Of a DNA stretch of 64,000 bases, positions 25,357-33,163 are shown one piece after another. The notes under the pieces were generated by a model, which was not told where the DNA came from, did not search any database, and saw nothing but the letters and a program-made list of their open reading frames with translations. The translations under genes were made by a program, and so were the position numbers. Source of the DNA: Anabaena sp. WA102 (lineage in GTDB: Bacteria; Cyanobacteriota; Cyanobacteriia; Cyanobacteriales; Nostocaceae); the NCBI RefSeq assembly GCF_001277295.1, contig NZ_CP011456.1, forward strand, positions 4,840,001-4,904,000, given 5' to 3'. Every line of letters begins with the position of its first letter. The stretch's first letter is position 1.

Positions 25357-26574
25357 GTGCAAAACCGCAAGCGACAAGGTTCATTATCTTCTCAGTTTAT
25401 TCTCCGATTAGCGATAGCGAAGCGCTCCGCAGGAATCGCTATTGCCATGCTGGCATCTTTATCTATGGCTAGTATTAGTGTTTTTATTGTCCTCAAATCT
25501 CGGGATATAGATAATCAAAAACCAGCCAATCCTGTGGTAGCAGTACCAGAGATAAAAACCGTCACAGCACTGGGTAGAATTGAACCAGAAGGGGAAGTGA
25601 TTAAATTATCAGCAGCGATATCTGGAGAAGGAAGTCGAGTTGAGAAGATATTAGTCAAAGAGGGGGATATGGTAAAAACAGGACAGGTAATTGCTATTTT
25701 AGATAATAGCGATCGCTTGCAAGCAGAATTAACTGAAGCCACAGCCGAAGTAAACATAATTAAAGCTAAAATTGCCCAAATTCAAGCAGGTGCTAAACCC
25801 GGAGAAATTACCGCCCAAAAAGCCATCATTGACAGATTAGCCGCCGAAAGTCAAGGTGATATTAATACTCAAAAAGCAACTTTAGAAAAATTGCAATCTG
25901 AATTACTCAATGCTGAAGCCGAAAATCACCGTTATCAAGAATTATATACAGTAGGGGCAATTTCCGCATCTCAAAGAGATAGTAAAAACTTGAATGTAGA
26001 AACTGCTAAAAAAAGTCTTCAAGCCGCACAGTCACAGTTAAAAAAGCTCGAATTAAGTAGTCAACAAAAAATCAAAGAAGCTTCCGCAACCCTAAACCAA
26101 ATTTCTGAAGTTAGGAAGGTAGATGTACAAGCAGCAATAGCCGAATTAAATCAAGCAGATGCAGTAGTAAAAAAAGCCACTATCAATCTTCAAAAAGCCT
26201 ATGTCAAATCTCCTCAAAATGGACAAGTATTTGAAATCTACACTCACCCAGGAGAATTAATTTCTAGTAATGGCATTGCTGACATTGGTAAAACCAGTCA
26301 GATGTACGTAGTTGCTGAAGTTTACGAAAGTGATATTACAAAAATTATCCAAGGAAAACAGGTGCGGATAGTTAGCGATACTTTTTCTCAAGAATTACAA
26401 GGAAAAGTAGAACGAATCGGTTTACAAGTAAGAAAGCAAAACCTCACCAATACAGATCCTTCCAGCAATATTGATAACAGAATAATAAAAGTCCACATCC
26501 GACTAAACAAAGCCTCTAGCCACCAAGCAGCTAAATTTACAAATATGCAAGTTAAGGCAATTATTAGTCTTTAG
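25357..26574 (+). CDS. devB: DevB-type membrane fusion protein of an ABC exporter
   Basis: 405 residues from GTG; the nearest ATG (25349) is out of frame, and GAAAAGG stands before it. One N-terminal membrane segment, then VTALGRIEPEGEVIKLSA, a lipoyl-like half motif (VKEGDMVKTGQVIAIL), a long coiled coil (about 125-275) and the HlyD-type beta barrel. DevB proteins link the inner-membrane DevCA exporter to TolC; in heterocyst formers the founding member exports envelope glycolipids. Codons 19-28 (AIAKRSAGIA) come from a 30-bp palindromic repeat inserted just before the membrane segment. devC follows after 36 bases. Confidence 0.85.
   Translation: MQNRKRQGSLSSQFILRLAIAKRSAGIAIAMLASLSMASISVFIVLKSRDIDNQKPANPVVAVPEIKTVTALGRIEPEGEVIKLSAAISGEGSRVEKILVKEGDMVKTGQVIAILDNSDRLQAELTEATAEVNIIKAKIAQIQAGAKPGEITAQKAIIDRLAAESQGDINTQKATLEKLQSELLNAEAENHRYQELYTVGAISASQRDSKNLNVETAKKSLQAAQSQLKKLELSSQQKIKEASATLNQISEVRKVDVQAAIAELNQADAVVKKATINLQKAYVKSPQNGQVFEIYTHPGELISSNGIADIGKTSQMYVVAEVYESDITKIIQGKQVRIVSDTFSQELQGKVERIGLQVRKQNLTNTDPSSNIDNRIIKVHIRLNKASSHQAAKFTNMQVKAIISL
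25411..25440 (+). repeat. Palindromic repeat inserted in the devB coding sequence
   Basis: 30 bp, GCGATAGCGAAGCG...AATCGCT, in frame, translated as AIAKRSAGIA. Related intergenic copies lie at 61215-61245, 63287-63317 and 63349-63379. Confidence 0.8.
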
Positions 26575-26610
26575 TCAGTTGTTAGTTGTTAGTTGTCAAT
26601 TATCATTTCT

Positions 26611-27786
26611 ATGATTAGTATTTTTCAAAAATTGTGCCGACGAACTCCTTTGGGTTGGTTACAACTTACCCATGAAAAAAGCCGTTTATTGGTAGCAGTA
26701 TCTGGTATTGCTTTTGCCGATGTTCTTATGTTTATGCAGTCAGGGTTTCAAACTGCTTTATATGATAGTAATACTAGATTACATCGGAGTTTACAAGCTG
26801 ATATTATTCTCATTAGTCCCCAAGCTCGTAGTTTACAAAGTATGTCTATTTTTTCTCGTAGACGACTTTATCAAGCAATGGATGTACCAGGGGTAAAATC
26901 GGCTGAAGCTATGTATTGTAACCATATTATTTGGAAAAATCCGCAAACACGATTAGAAACAGGAGTGTTAATTATTGGCATTAATCCAGATCAACCAGCT
27001 TTTGATTTACCAGAAATTAATCAACAATTACAAAAAATTAAATTACCAAATACAGTCTTATTTGATCGGGCAGCCAGAGGAGAATATCAACAAGCAATTC
27101 AGCAAATTCAACAAGGTAAAACTGTCACAACTGAAATTAATGGTAATACAATTACTATTGGTGGCTTATTTAAACTTGGTGCTTCCTTTGCGGCAGATGG
27201 GAGCTTGATTACCAGTGCCAATAACTTCTCTCAAATCTTTGCCAGACAGCCTACAAGTAGTGTGAGTATCGGTTTAGTTAAAATCAAACCTGGTTATCAA
27301 ACCGATCAAGTTGTTGCCCAATTAAAAGCTTATTTAAAAGATGATGTTAAAGTTCTTACTCATCAAGAATTTATTGAATTTGAAAATAACTTTTGGAGTA
27401 GTAACTCTCCCATTGGCTTTATTTTCAACCTTGGTGTATCAATGGGATTTGTCATAGGAATAATTATTGTTTACCAAGTTCTTTCCACCGATGTTAATGC
27501 CCATTTGCGAGAATATGCAACTTTAAAAGCCATAGGATATCGTCATGATTATTTGCTAACTATAGTTTTTGAAGAAGCTTTAATTTTAGCAGCTTTGGGA
27601 TTTTTTCCAGGGGTAGCTGTATCTTTAGGACTTTACCAACTAACCCGAACAGCGACAAATTTGCCCATGTATATGACGATAATTCGTGGTATACAAGTCC
27701 TACTTTTAACTATAATTATGTGTGCTATTTCTGGAGCGATCGCTACTAACAAACTCCAATCTGCTGATCCTGCGGATATGTTTTAA
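26611..27786 (+). CDS. devC: DevC-type ABC exporter permease
   Basis: 391 residues from the ATG at 26611; a TTG at 26593 is less likely. The N-terminus reads RRTPLGWLQLTHEKSRLLVA and leads into the first membrane segment. A periplasmic domain follows, and then three membrane segments (about 275-385) with the FtsX-like EYATLKAIGY block. It forms the inner-membrane channel of the DevBCA exporter. The ATPase gene devA, which normally follows, is absent: the next gene is leftward and unrelated. The last 154 bp of devC plus about 55 bp of its 3' flank are repeated at 28856-29066. Confidence 0.87.
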   Translation: MISIFQKLCRRTPLGWLQLTHEKSRLLVAVSGIAFADVLMFMQSGFQTALYDSNTRLHRSLQADIILISPQARSLQSMSIFSRRRLYQAMDVPGVKSAEAMYCNHIIWKNPQTRLETGVLIIGINPDQPAFDLPEINQQLQKIKLPNTVLFDRAARGEYQQAIQQIQQGKTVTTEINGNTITIGGLFKLGASFAADGSLITSANNFSQIFARQPTSSVSIGLVKIKPGYQTDQVVAQLKAYLKDDVKVLTHQEFIEFENNFWSSNSPIGFIFNLGVSMGFVIGIIIVYQVLSTDVNAHLREYATLKAIGYRHDYLLTIVFEEALILAALGFFPGVAVSLGLYQLTRTATNLPMYMTIIRGIQVLLLTIIMCAISGAIATNKLQSADPADMF

Positions 27787-27835
27787 GAACTATGTATAGG
27801 ACTTTCTACTGTTATCAAATAACGTTTTTACCACC

Positions 27836-27858
27836 AAGGGCGGGGAAACCCCGCCCTT
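27836..27858. terminator. Terminator-like hairpin after devC
   Basis: Perfect 10-bp stem AAGGGCGGGG-AAA-CCCCGCCCTT between convergent devC and the leftward secreted protein gene. It can act on both strands. Confidence 0.7.
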
Positions 27859-27862
27859 GATT

Positions 27863-28474
27863 CTAATTAACAATCTTAGTCGGATACACCCTAAAAGAAT
27901 CGAAAAAATTAATCGCTTCTGTGGTTAATTCATCCTTTGCTCTAGCTCCGATTAAATAAAGTCGTCGTTTGACCACATATCCTTGATATTGTCCTAGACT
28001 ACCATCAGAATGTTGTACTAGCAACTCAATACCTGGATATCCTTCAATTACGATATTTGTGCTTCGCACAACTTTACCTTTTATATCCAGGTTTTTTCTC
28101 AGAGAGATTTGTAAAACTTCTCGAATCCCTTCCGAGTTTAAATAATCAGTATCTGTCGGTAGGTCTCCATGAAAGATCATATATACTGTTTCTGTTGCCT
28201 TATTTTCTGTTACCAGCATTTCTTTATTATTCTCTACTACATCTCCAGGCATCAAAATTTGAAAATCTCCTTGTGGTCCCCAAAATTCGTCATTTTCAGC
28301 TATTTGAATTGGTTGTTTTTTGGTAAATTCTTTGGTTATATTCAGTCCTAAATTAATTGAAGAATTTCCTAATTTACCTTGATTTACCGATGCAATTGCT
28401 GGATTTTGTATGGACAACAAAGCTAGTGAGAATAGAGAACTTATAATTGGCTTTAAGTTGGGATTCAATTTCAT
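27863..28474 (-). CDS. Secreted hypothetical protein (paralogue of 30037-30651)
   Basis: 203 residues. The N-terminus MKLNPNLKPIISSLFSLALL, ending near NPAIAS, is a Sec signal peptide. The mature part has conserved blocks shared with its paralogue: QGDFQILMPGD, GYPGIELLVQ, GQYQGYVVKRRLYLIGA, NFFDSFRVYPT. I judge about half of the residues identical by eye. The fold looks like a single alpha/beta domain in the periplasm or outside the cell. Function unknown. It faces devC across the hairpin at 27836. Confidence 0.75.
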   Translation of the reverse strand: MKLNPNLKPIISSLFSLALLSIQNPAIASVNQGKLGNSSINLGLNITKEFTKKQPIQIAENDEFWGPQGDFQILMPGDVVENNKEMLVTENKATETVYMIFHGDLPTDTDYLNSEGIREVLQISLRKNLDIKGKVVRSTNIVIEGYPGIELLVQHSDGSLGQYQGYVVKRRLYLIGARAKDELTTEAINFFDSFRVYPTKIVN

Positions 28475-28727
28475 AGTTTATGGCTTCTGATAGTAAAATG
28501 TCCTTAATTTTGAACCTGAAAAACGGAATTATTTTGAGTTAGAGACTGTGTAAAATTGACCTTGCTGCGATACCAGTAAAGTCTGTCCAGAATTTAACTG
28601 GTTTTGGTTATAAAAACATTGCTTCCCACCCCAGGTACGTCACAAAATTTGATATTGCTATTCAGTGGCATATCTCTCAAACGCAAATATGACATATTTA
28701 CCTTAGTGGTGTCAACCCCATAACAAA

Positions 28728-28758
28728 TGTCACTATTACACAAGTTGTAATAGTGACA
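28728..28758. promoter_or_regulatory. Operator-like perfect palindrome
   Basis: 13-bp arms TGTCACTATTACA / TGTAATAGTGACA separated by five bases, about 75 bases upstream of the start of the chimeric ORF at 28832. The same GTGACA core recurs upstream of the HTH-TPR gene (31347-31383, and single sites near 31397 and 31490). I see no T run, so it is more likely a protein-binding site than a terminator. Confidence 0.55.
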
Positions 28759-28831
28759 AGCGTAATTGATATTAACTTACTGTAAAATAGCCACAAAGGT
28801 TAATATACAACCAATACAATTAAAATCAAGG

Positions 28832-28972
28832 ATGAATAAACAAGAGTTTGAGCGCTTACCAACTAACCCGAACAGCGACAAATTTGCCCATGTATATGAC
28901 GATAATTCGTGGTATACAAGTCCTACTTTTAACTATAATTATGTGTGCTATTTCTGGGGCGATCGCTACTAA
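28832..28972 (+). pseudogene. Chimeric remnant: start of an HTH-TPR-type gene fused to a devC tail
   Basis: The first codons (MNKQEFERL) and the preceding 80 bases (TTACTGTAAAATAG and around) closely match the upstream region and start (MNQQEFNRI) of the HTH-TPR gene at 31783. From 28856 the DNA switches to a copy of the devC 3' end in another frame, which yields a meaningless tail. It is thus the stub of a second HTH gene, destroyed by recombination. Confidence 0.75.
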
Positions 28973-29066
28973 CAAACTCCAATCTGCTGATCCTGCGGAT
29001 ATGTTTTAAGAAGTATGTATAGCACTTTCTACTGTTATGAGATAACGTTTTTACAACCAAGTAGGG
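28856..29066 (+). repeat. Duplicated devC 3' end and flank
   Basis: Bases 28856-29009 match 27633-27786 with very few differences (for example GGGGCGATCGC compared with GGAGCGATCGC), and similarity continues past the stop codon to about 29066. The offset is 1223 bases. It was recently copied in direct orientation. Confidence 0.85.
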
Positions 29067-29220
29067 GCAGGGTTTCCCCGCCCTCAATTGCTATAAAGAA
29101 AGCGGTATAACCTAAACCACCTGAGAGAGTATCTTTGCCGATTCCAGCAATGATGATATCATTACTGGCACTACCGGATAAATAATCATCTCCCAAACCA
29201 CCATTAATAGTGTCATGCAA
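29035..29220 (-). pseudogene. RTX (hemolysin-type) calcium-binding repeat fragment
   Basis: Reads HDTINGGLGDDYLSGS and DIIIAGIGKDTLSGGLG, two to three nonapeptide RTX repeats of the GGxGxD type that bind calcium in secreted proteins. After about 35 residues the frame runs into the duplicated devC flank and ends. The start is a TTG directly behind the stop of the next gene upstream; this is most likely the frameshifted, truncated C-terminus of that gene (29225-29827). Confidence 0.65.
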
Positions 29221-29224
29221 GTTA

Positions 29225-29827
29225 TTACCTTCTCAAGTATAGAATGATGGGGCTGGTGACAGTTTGGGCTTGGTTGAAGGATTTTTGGAGGTCAGTGATG
29301 ATGTCATCAATTGACATATCAGCAGTATCCCGTAAAATTCTGGCATCGATCAATCCCAAGGCAATTGCTAGTTGAGGATCAACACCAAAACGGGTATTAA
29401 CCATATTCTTCACATCGTCAATGTTTCTGGTTGGCCAAATATGCCCTTGAAATCCAGAGGTATTCAGTCCGGCCTTTTCCAGAGCTTTCCAAGTAAAGTC
29501 AATGCAACTGTTGTTAAGTACGTTGTAAGATGTGCTGAAACCAAAATCCTGTGGTCTATCGCCGAAATTTCTCATCGCCTCATATTGCGCTTGCGTGATC
29601 TCTATAGTTTTAGAGTATTCGCGGCTCTGGTAGTTGGTGTTATCGCTGGTATAAACCTTGCCTGGAGCAAAAGGCGAACCGTGGTGTTGTTCGTCTGGCG
29701 CAAATCCATAGCTTTTAGCACTGCCACTGACATCTGTTAACGAGTACCACATATGACCTCGAGACGATGTTGTTCCATCTGCAAGAGGAGTTCCACGTCC
29801 TGCAATGTTGATAGTTACGGTTTGCAT
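29225..29827 (-). CDS. Papain-like-looking domain protein, probable N-terminal part of a broken RTX protein
   Basis: 200 residues with no signal peptide. Conserved-looking blocks are GRGTPLADGTTSS, GHMWYSLTD and NNSCIDFTWKALEKAG. A His in GHMWY and a Cys in NSCIDF would suit a papain-like (NlpC/P60-related) Cys-His site; this is inference, as I cannot name the family. A frameshift near 29230 separates it from RTX repeats (29035-29220) that continue as EGNNLHDTING in the other frame. RTX proteins without a signal peptide usually leave by type I secretion. The original protein was probably a larger secreted, calcium-binding enzyme. Confidence 0.6.
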   Translation of the reverse strand: MQTVTINIAGRGTPLADGTTSSRGHMWYSLTDVSGSAKSYGFAPDEQHHGSPFAPGKVYTSDNTNYQSREYSKTIEITQAQYEAMRNFGDRPQDFGFSTSYNVLNNSCIDFTWKALEKAGLNTSGFQGHIWPTRNIDDVKNMVNTRFGVDPQLAIALGLIDARILRDTADMSIDDIITDLQKSFNQAQTVTSPIILYLRR

Positions 29828-30036
29828 ATTTGACCTCTCATTTATCTAAATAGGTAATAGGACTTCTAGAATGTTTGACAGACGGGATATTGAAGATGCG
29901 ATCGCACAGTCAGTCCACTCTTTTCCAAAATGAGCTATACAGAGCGATCTATTTGATGCAGATTACTCAAATTGATGGGAATTTGCGATCGCGGAGAAAT
30001 GAAGTACATAGGCTTATCAGTACAAAATCAGTAATT

Positions 30037-30651
30037 CTAATAACTAACAATCCGAGTCGGATAAACTCTAAAAGAATCGAAAAAGTTAGCCACTTCTGTA
30101 GTTAATTCATTAGAAGTTATAGCTCCCAATATATAAAATCGTCGTCGCACTAAATATCCTTGGTATTGTCCTTGAGTGCCATCGGCATATTGCACCAGTA
30201 ATTCAATACCTGGATATCCTTTCAATACCATATTTGTGCTTTTTACAACTTTATCATTGGGAGAAATGGTTGCTCTTAAAGCAACTTGTAAAACTTCTCG
30301 AATCTCTTCCGAACCTAAATACGACGTTTCTGGAGGCATATCTTTATGGGATATTAAATACACTGTTTGTGTCGCTGCATTCATTGATCTTAGAGTTTCA
30401 TCTGTGTTCTTTATTAATTCTCCAGGCATCCAAATGTTAAAATCTCGTTGTGATCCCCAATAATAGTCATCTATGGCAAGTTGAATAGGTGGCTTTTTGC
30501 TAAATCTTTCGCTGGTATTTAACTCTAAATTAATCGAAAAATCGCCAAATTTTTCTTGATTTATTAATGCACTTGCTGGATTTTGTACTTGTAAAAATGC
30601 TAGTGTAAATAGTGAAATGAAAGTTGCCTCTAAGTTACAATTGAACTTCAT
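30037..30651 (-). CDS. Secreted hypothetical protein (paralogue of 27863-28474)
   Basis: 204 residues with signal peptide MKFNCNLEATFISLFTLAFL...NPASA. It shares the blocks WGSQRDFNIWMPGE, GYPGIELLVQ, GQYQGYLVRRRFYILGA and NFFDSFRVYPT with its paralogue. The two copies flank the broken RTX gene and the devC duplication, so they may record an older segmental duplication. Function unknown; probably periplasmic or extracellular. Confidence 0.75.
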   Translation of the reverse strand: MKFNCNLEATFISLFTLAFLQVQNPASALINQEKFGDFSINLELNTSERFSKKPPIQLAIDDYYWGSQRDFNIWMPGELIKNTDETLRSMNAATQTVYLISHKDMPPETSYLGSEEIREVLQVALRATISPNDKVVKSTNMVLKGYPGIELLVQYADGTQGQYQGYLVRRRFYILGAITSNELTTEVANFFDSFRVYPTRIVSY

Positions 30652-30759
30652 AATTTATTGATCCCGATAGTAAAACCTTATTGATTAGAAAGTTTTTTGA
30701 CTACTAATAATAGTCTTGAGCGATAATTTACTTAAATGTGGTAAGATTTTTCCTGAACC

Positions 30760-31272
30760 TCATTTCACAAATTCCATATCAACAGACGAACACCGTTTTT
30801 CATCATCACAAGTAAAAGCTACTAATGAACCATCAGGCTGAACTGAAAAAACAAAATTATCAGCAGCATAAGTAGGATGTGAAATAGACGTTCCAGCATA
30901 AACAGGGTTATATCCTAATAAAACCAATCCCTGTGATGAAGACATCAGTTTCATTCTTTGATCTATAGTCGCTTTCTTTCTTATCTCAGGATCAAAGTAA
31001 CTAACTCTTAAATCTCCATAATACCCTTTCATAATTAGATAACCTTTATAAACAGTTCCATTGACACTAAATGTTAATTTCCATGAGCCATAAAGAGGGT
31101 AACTAGCTTCTGTTATTTGGGCAATTGTGAATGATGAAGATGCAGTATTTTGTGTAGAATCAGTAGTAAGAGGTGCTTTTGTGGAAGCATTTTTGGCCCC
31201 TACCGATTTGATGTCAAATACTCCTATTCCTACAACTAAAACTAATACAGAAGTAGCTTGCTTCAAATTCAT
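30760..31272 (-). CDS. Secreted hypothetical protein
   Basis: 170 residues from the ATG at 31272 (MNLKQATSVLVLVVGIGVFD); an ATG five codons upstream is also possible. The signal peptide is followed by a Ser/Thr/Asn-rich stretch and then a compact beta-rich domain (SYPLYGSWKLTFSVNG, YKGYLIMKGYYGDLRVSYF). Two Cys near the end (TCDDEKRCSS) may pair. Not recognised. It diverges from the HTH-TPR gene, with the palindrome at 31347 between them. Confidence 0.65.
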   Translation of the reverse strand: MNLKQATSVLVLVVGIGVFDIKSVGAKNASTKAPLTTDSTQNTASSSFTIAQITEASYPLYGSWKLTFSVNGTVYKGYLIMKGYYGDLRVSYFDPEIRKKATIDQRMKLMSSSQGLVLLGYNPVYAGTSISHPTYAADNFVFSVQPDGSLVAFTCDDEKRCSSVDMEFVK

Positions 31273-31287
31273 ATCTTTTAGACCCAC

Positions 31288-31764
31288 TTTTTTATTGCTC
31301 TTGAATCTGAAAAGCTTTGCTTTTACAAGTAATTTTTCCCCCTATATGTGTCACAAAAATTAATAAATTTATTTTGTGACACACATTTTGATAGAAATTG
31401 TGACATACTTACTTACAGATGTCAACCCCAGGAGAGAGATTGAGATTTTCAGATTACTTACGTAACAGTTGGCATTGCCCAAGTCATAATAGTGACATAG
31501 GATAATTGATGTTGACTTACTGTAAAATAGTCGCAAAAGTGAATATATAGGATTCCTTTTTGATTTTTGATAGCTTGCGTGGCGTAGCCATACAAAACTC
31601 GGTACACCTTTATATTCTCGAATCCTCTTGCATGATTGCCTCTTGCCTTCCTACATAGGAAAATATGGCTAACGCCACGCTATGCCTGATGGCTCCGGCT
31701 CCCGCAGGGATACGGCACACTACGTGAACGCTATCAGGAATCAAATCGGATGCCTATATAACTG
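31288..31764. other. Divergent intergenic region with operator-like and REP-like repeats
   Basis: Besides the palindrome at 31347-31383 and single GTGACA sites near 31397 and 31490, it holds a stretch at about 31419-31550 homologous to 28709-28815 (both have GTCAACCCCA and TTACTGTAAAATAG). Palindromic REP-type sequence of the GGCTAACGCCACGC and GGCTCCGGCTCCCGC type lies at about 31665-31740, close to the HTH start. Confidence 0.6.
31347..31383. promoter_or_regulatory. Operator-like palindrome in a divergent promoter region
   Basis: Perfect 12-bp arms TGTGTCACAAAA / TTTTGTGACACA around an AT-rich 13-base spacer. It lies between the leftward secreted gene (start 31272) and the rightward HTH-TPR gene, where a regulator could control both. 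Related to the palindrome at 28728-28758. Confidence 0.6.
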
Positions 31765-31782
31765 ATGCAACTTAAACCGAAA

Positions 31783-32817
31783 ATGAATCAACAAGAGTTT
31801 AATCGCATATTTGATAACCTCACAGAAAACCGCAAAAATGTATTGCAGAAAATACTTGCAGGCCACACAGATCCGGCTATAGCTGAAGCCATGAACATTT
31901 CAGAAGTATCTGTCAGAAAATATGTTGAAAGAATATGTGATGAATTTAAACCGAAGAATGAATCGGCTGATCATCGTCGTTACAAACGCTCAGACTTAGT
32001 TGTATTGTTTGCTAAATACAAACCAGAGTTATTAACTGATAGTTCATCTAAATTAACAAAAGAACTAGAAAAAGCAGTAGATAAAGATAATGAAGATATT
32101 ACTAAATCTATCTTGTATCTACTATCAATTAATAAACCTGTTTCAGAGGAATTTAAAAAAGTGCTAAGACGTATTGATTTCAGTGAAAAAGAAAAAAAAG
32201 AAATTGCTAGATCTCTAAATAAGTTAGGACATGAAAGCTATCTAAACAATGATTTTGCACTTGCTGCATCTTATCTAGAATTAGCAGTTGAATTAAACCA
32301 AAACTATGGTTCTGCTCACTATAATCTGGGAGCAACTTACGAAAAATTAGACAATTTAGATGATGCTTGTCATCACTATCAGATTGCCATTAAATATCAA
32401 AATCGCGCTGCGGATGCTGCTATTAATAACTTAGCTCGGTTGCAAATTCTCCAAGGAAATAGTGCAGATGCTATCAAAATGATTGAAGCAACTTTATCAA
32501 GGATAAAAGATCATACAGTTAAAGTTGCATTACACAAAAATCTTGCTTGGGCATATTTTCAGCAAAATTCTTATGAACAAGCACACCAGCATTTACTTAT
32601 CTGTCTGGAATTAGACAGCAATTATACTCCAGCTTATTGTTTATTAGCACAAGTCCAAGCAGCACAAGGAAATCAGCAAGCTGCTAGAGAATCATGGCGA
32701 AGTTTCCTAGAATTTTATTCCCATGATCAAGAACTTAAAAAAGCCCATTGTAAATTACCAGAATTAGAAATTTGCAAGTTGGAAGCGATGAGAATTATTA
32801 ATTCTTCAGACAAATAA
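31783..32817 (+). CDS. HTH-TPR regulatory protein with VMAP/NB-ARC-type N-terminal domain
   Basis: 344 residues from the ATG at 31783, chosen because the duplicated stub at 28832 keeps the same start; ATG 31765 would add six. Residues 1-80 form a LuxR-like helix-turn-helix (LQKILAGHTDPAIAEAMNIS; SVRKYVERICDEF) followed by the basic ADHRRYKRSDLVVLFAKY block. In cyanobacteria this N-terminal domain is typically fused to STAND ATPases. Here it is joined to TPRs (about 150-320: YLNNDFALAASYLELAVELN; AHYNLGATYEKLDN). It probably binds DNA or partner proteins of the neighbouring STAND-kinase operon. It may bind the palindromes upstream of itself. Confidence 0.75.
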   Translation: MNQQEFNRIFDNLTENRKNVLQKILAGHTDPAIAEAMNISEVSVRKYVERICDEFKPKNESADHRRYKRSDLVVLFAKYKPELLTDSSSKLTKELEKAVDKDNEDITKSILYLLSINKPVSEEFKKVLRRIDFSEKEKKEIARSLNKLGHESYLNNDFALAASYLELAVELNQNYGSAHYNLGATYEKLDNLDDACHHYQIAIKYQNRAADAAINNLARLQILQGNSADAIKMIEATLSRIKDHTVKVALHKNLAWAYFQQNSYEQAHQHLLICLELDSNYTPAYCLLAQVQAAQGNQQAARESWRSFLEFYSHDQELKKAHCKLPELEICKLEAMRIINSSDK

Positions 32818-32828
32818 TATCCGCTCAA

Positions 32829-32999
32829 TTAATTAGGAGGAACTATAGGATCATCATCCTCATCTCCTTGATAACTCTGTATAAACCAACCACTTTGTAC
32901 TTGCAGTAATTGTACTGAGAATGACTGCAAAATATGCTCTTGTCCGTTGGTATTCACAAACTCTGACAGTGAAATTACTGAATTATCAATGCTATTCAT
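32829..32999 (-). CDS. Small acidic peptide, 56 residues, unrecognised
   Basis: Starts at the ATG at 32999, with AAGAGGT at the right distance; an ATG at 33026 lacks such a site. The sequence begins MNSIDNSVISLSEFVNTNGQ, has a hydrophobic centre (QSFSVQLLQVQSGWFIQSY) and ends in GDEDDDPIVPPN. There is no signal peptide or Cys. It lies antisense between the HTH-TPR gene and the NB-ARC operon. A leader-like N-terminus with a short acidic Pro-rich end recalls peptide signals or RiPP precursors, but no modifying enzyme is near. Function unknown. Confidence 0.55.
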   Translation of the reverse strand: MNSIDNSVISLSEFVNTNGQEHILQSFSVQLLQVQSGWFIQSYQGDEDDDPIVPPN

Positions 33000-33163
33000 A
33001 TCAACCTCTTTTTTGTCCTTACACAACCAAGTATCTCGGAGGTCAATGTGATTGTAAATACTAATTGTTAACCAGTATTTTAGTTAATAAAACTAATAAA
33101 ACTAATAAAGTTATGGCAAATTAAGATACAATCCAGAACAGGATATCAGGGGAAAACTAGACT

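Noticed and set aside
29875..30105. 76-codon plus-strand ORF overlapping a secreted protein gene
   Set aside because: It overlaps the opposite, better-supported paralogue gene and includes HIP1-type repeats; no features.
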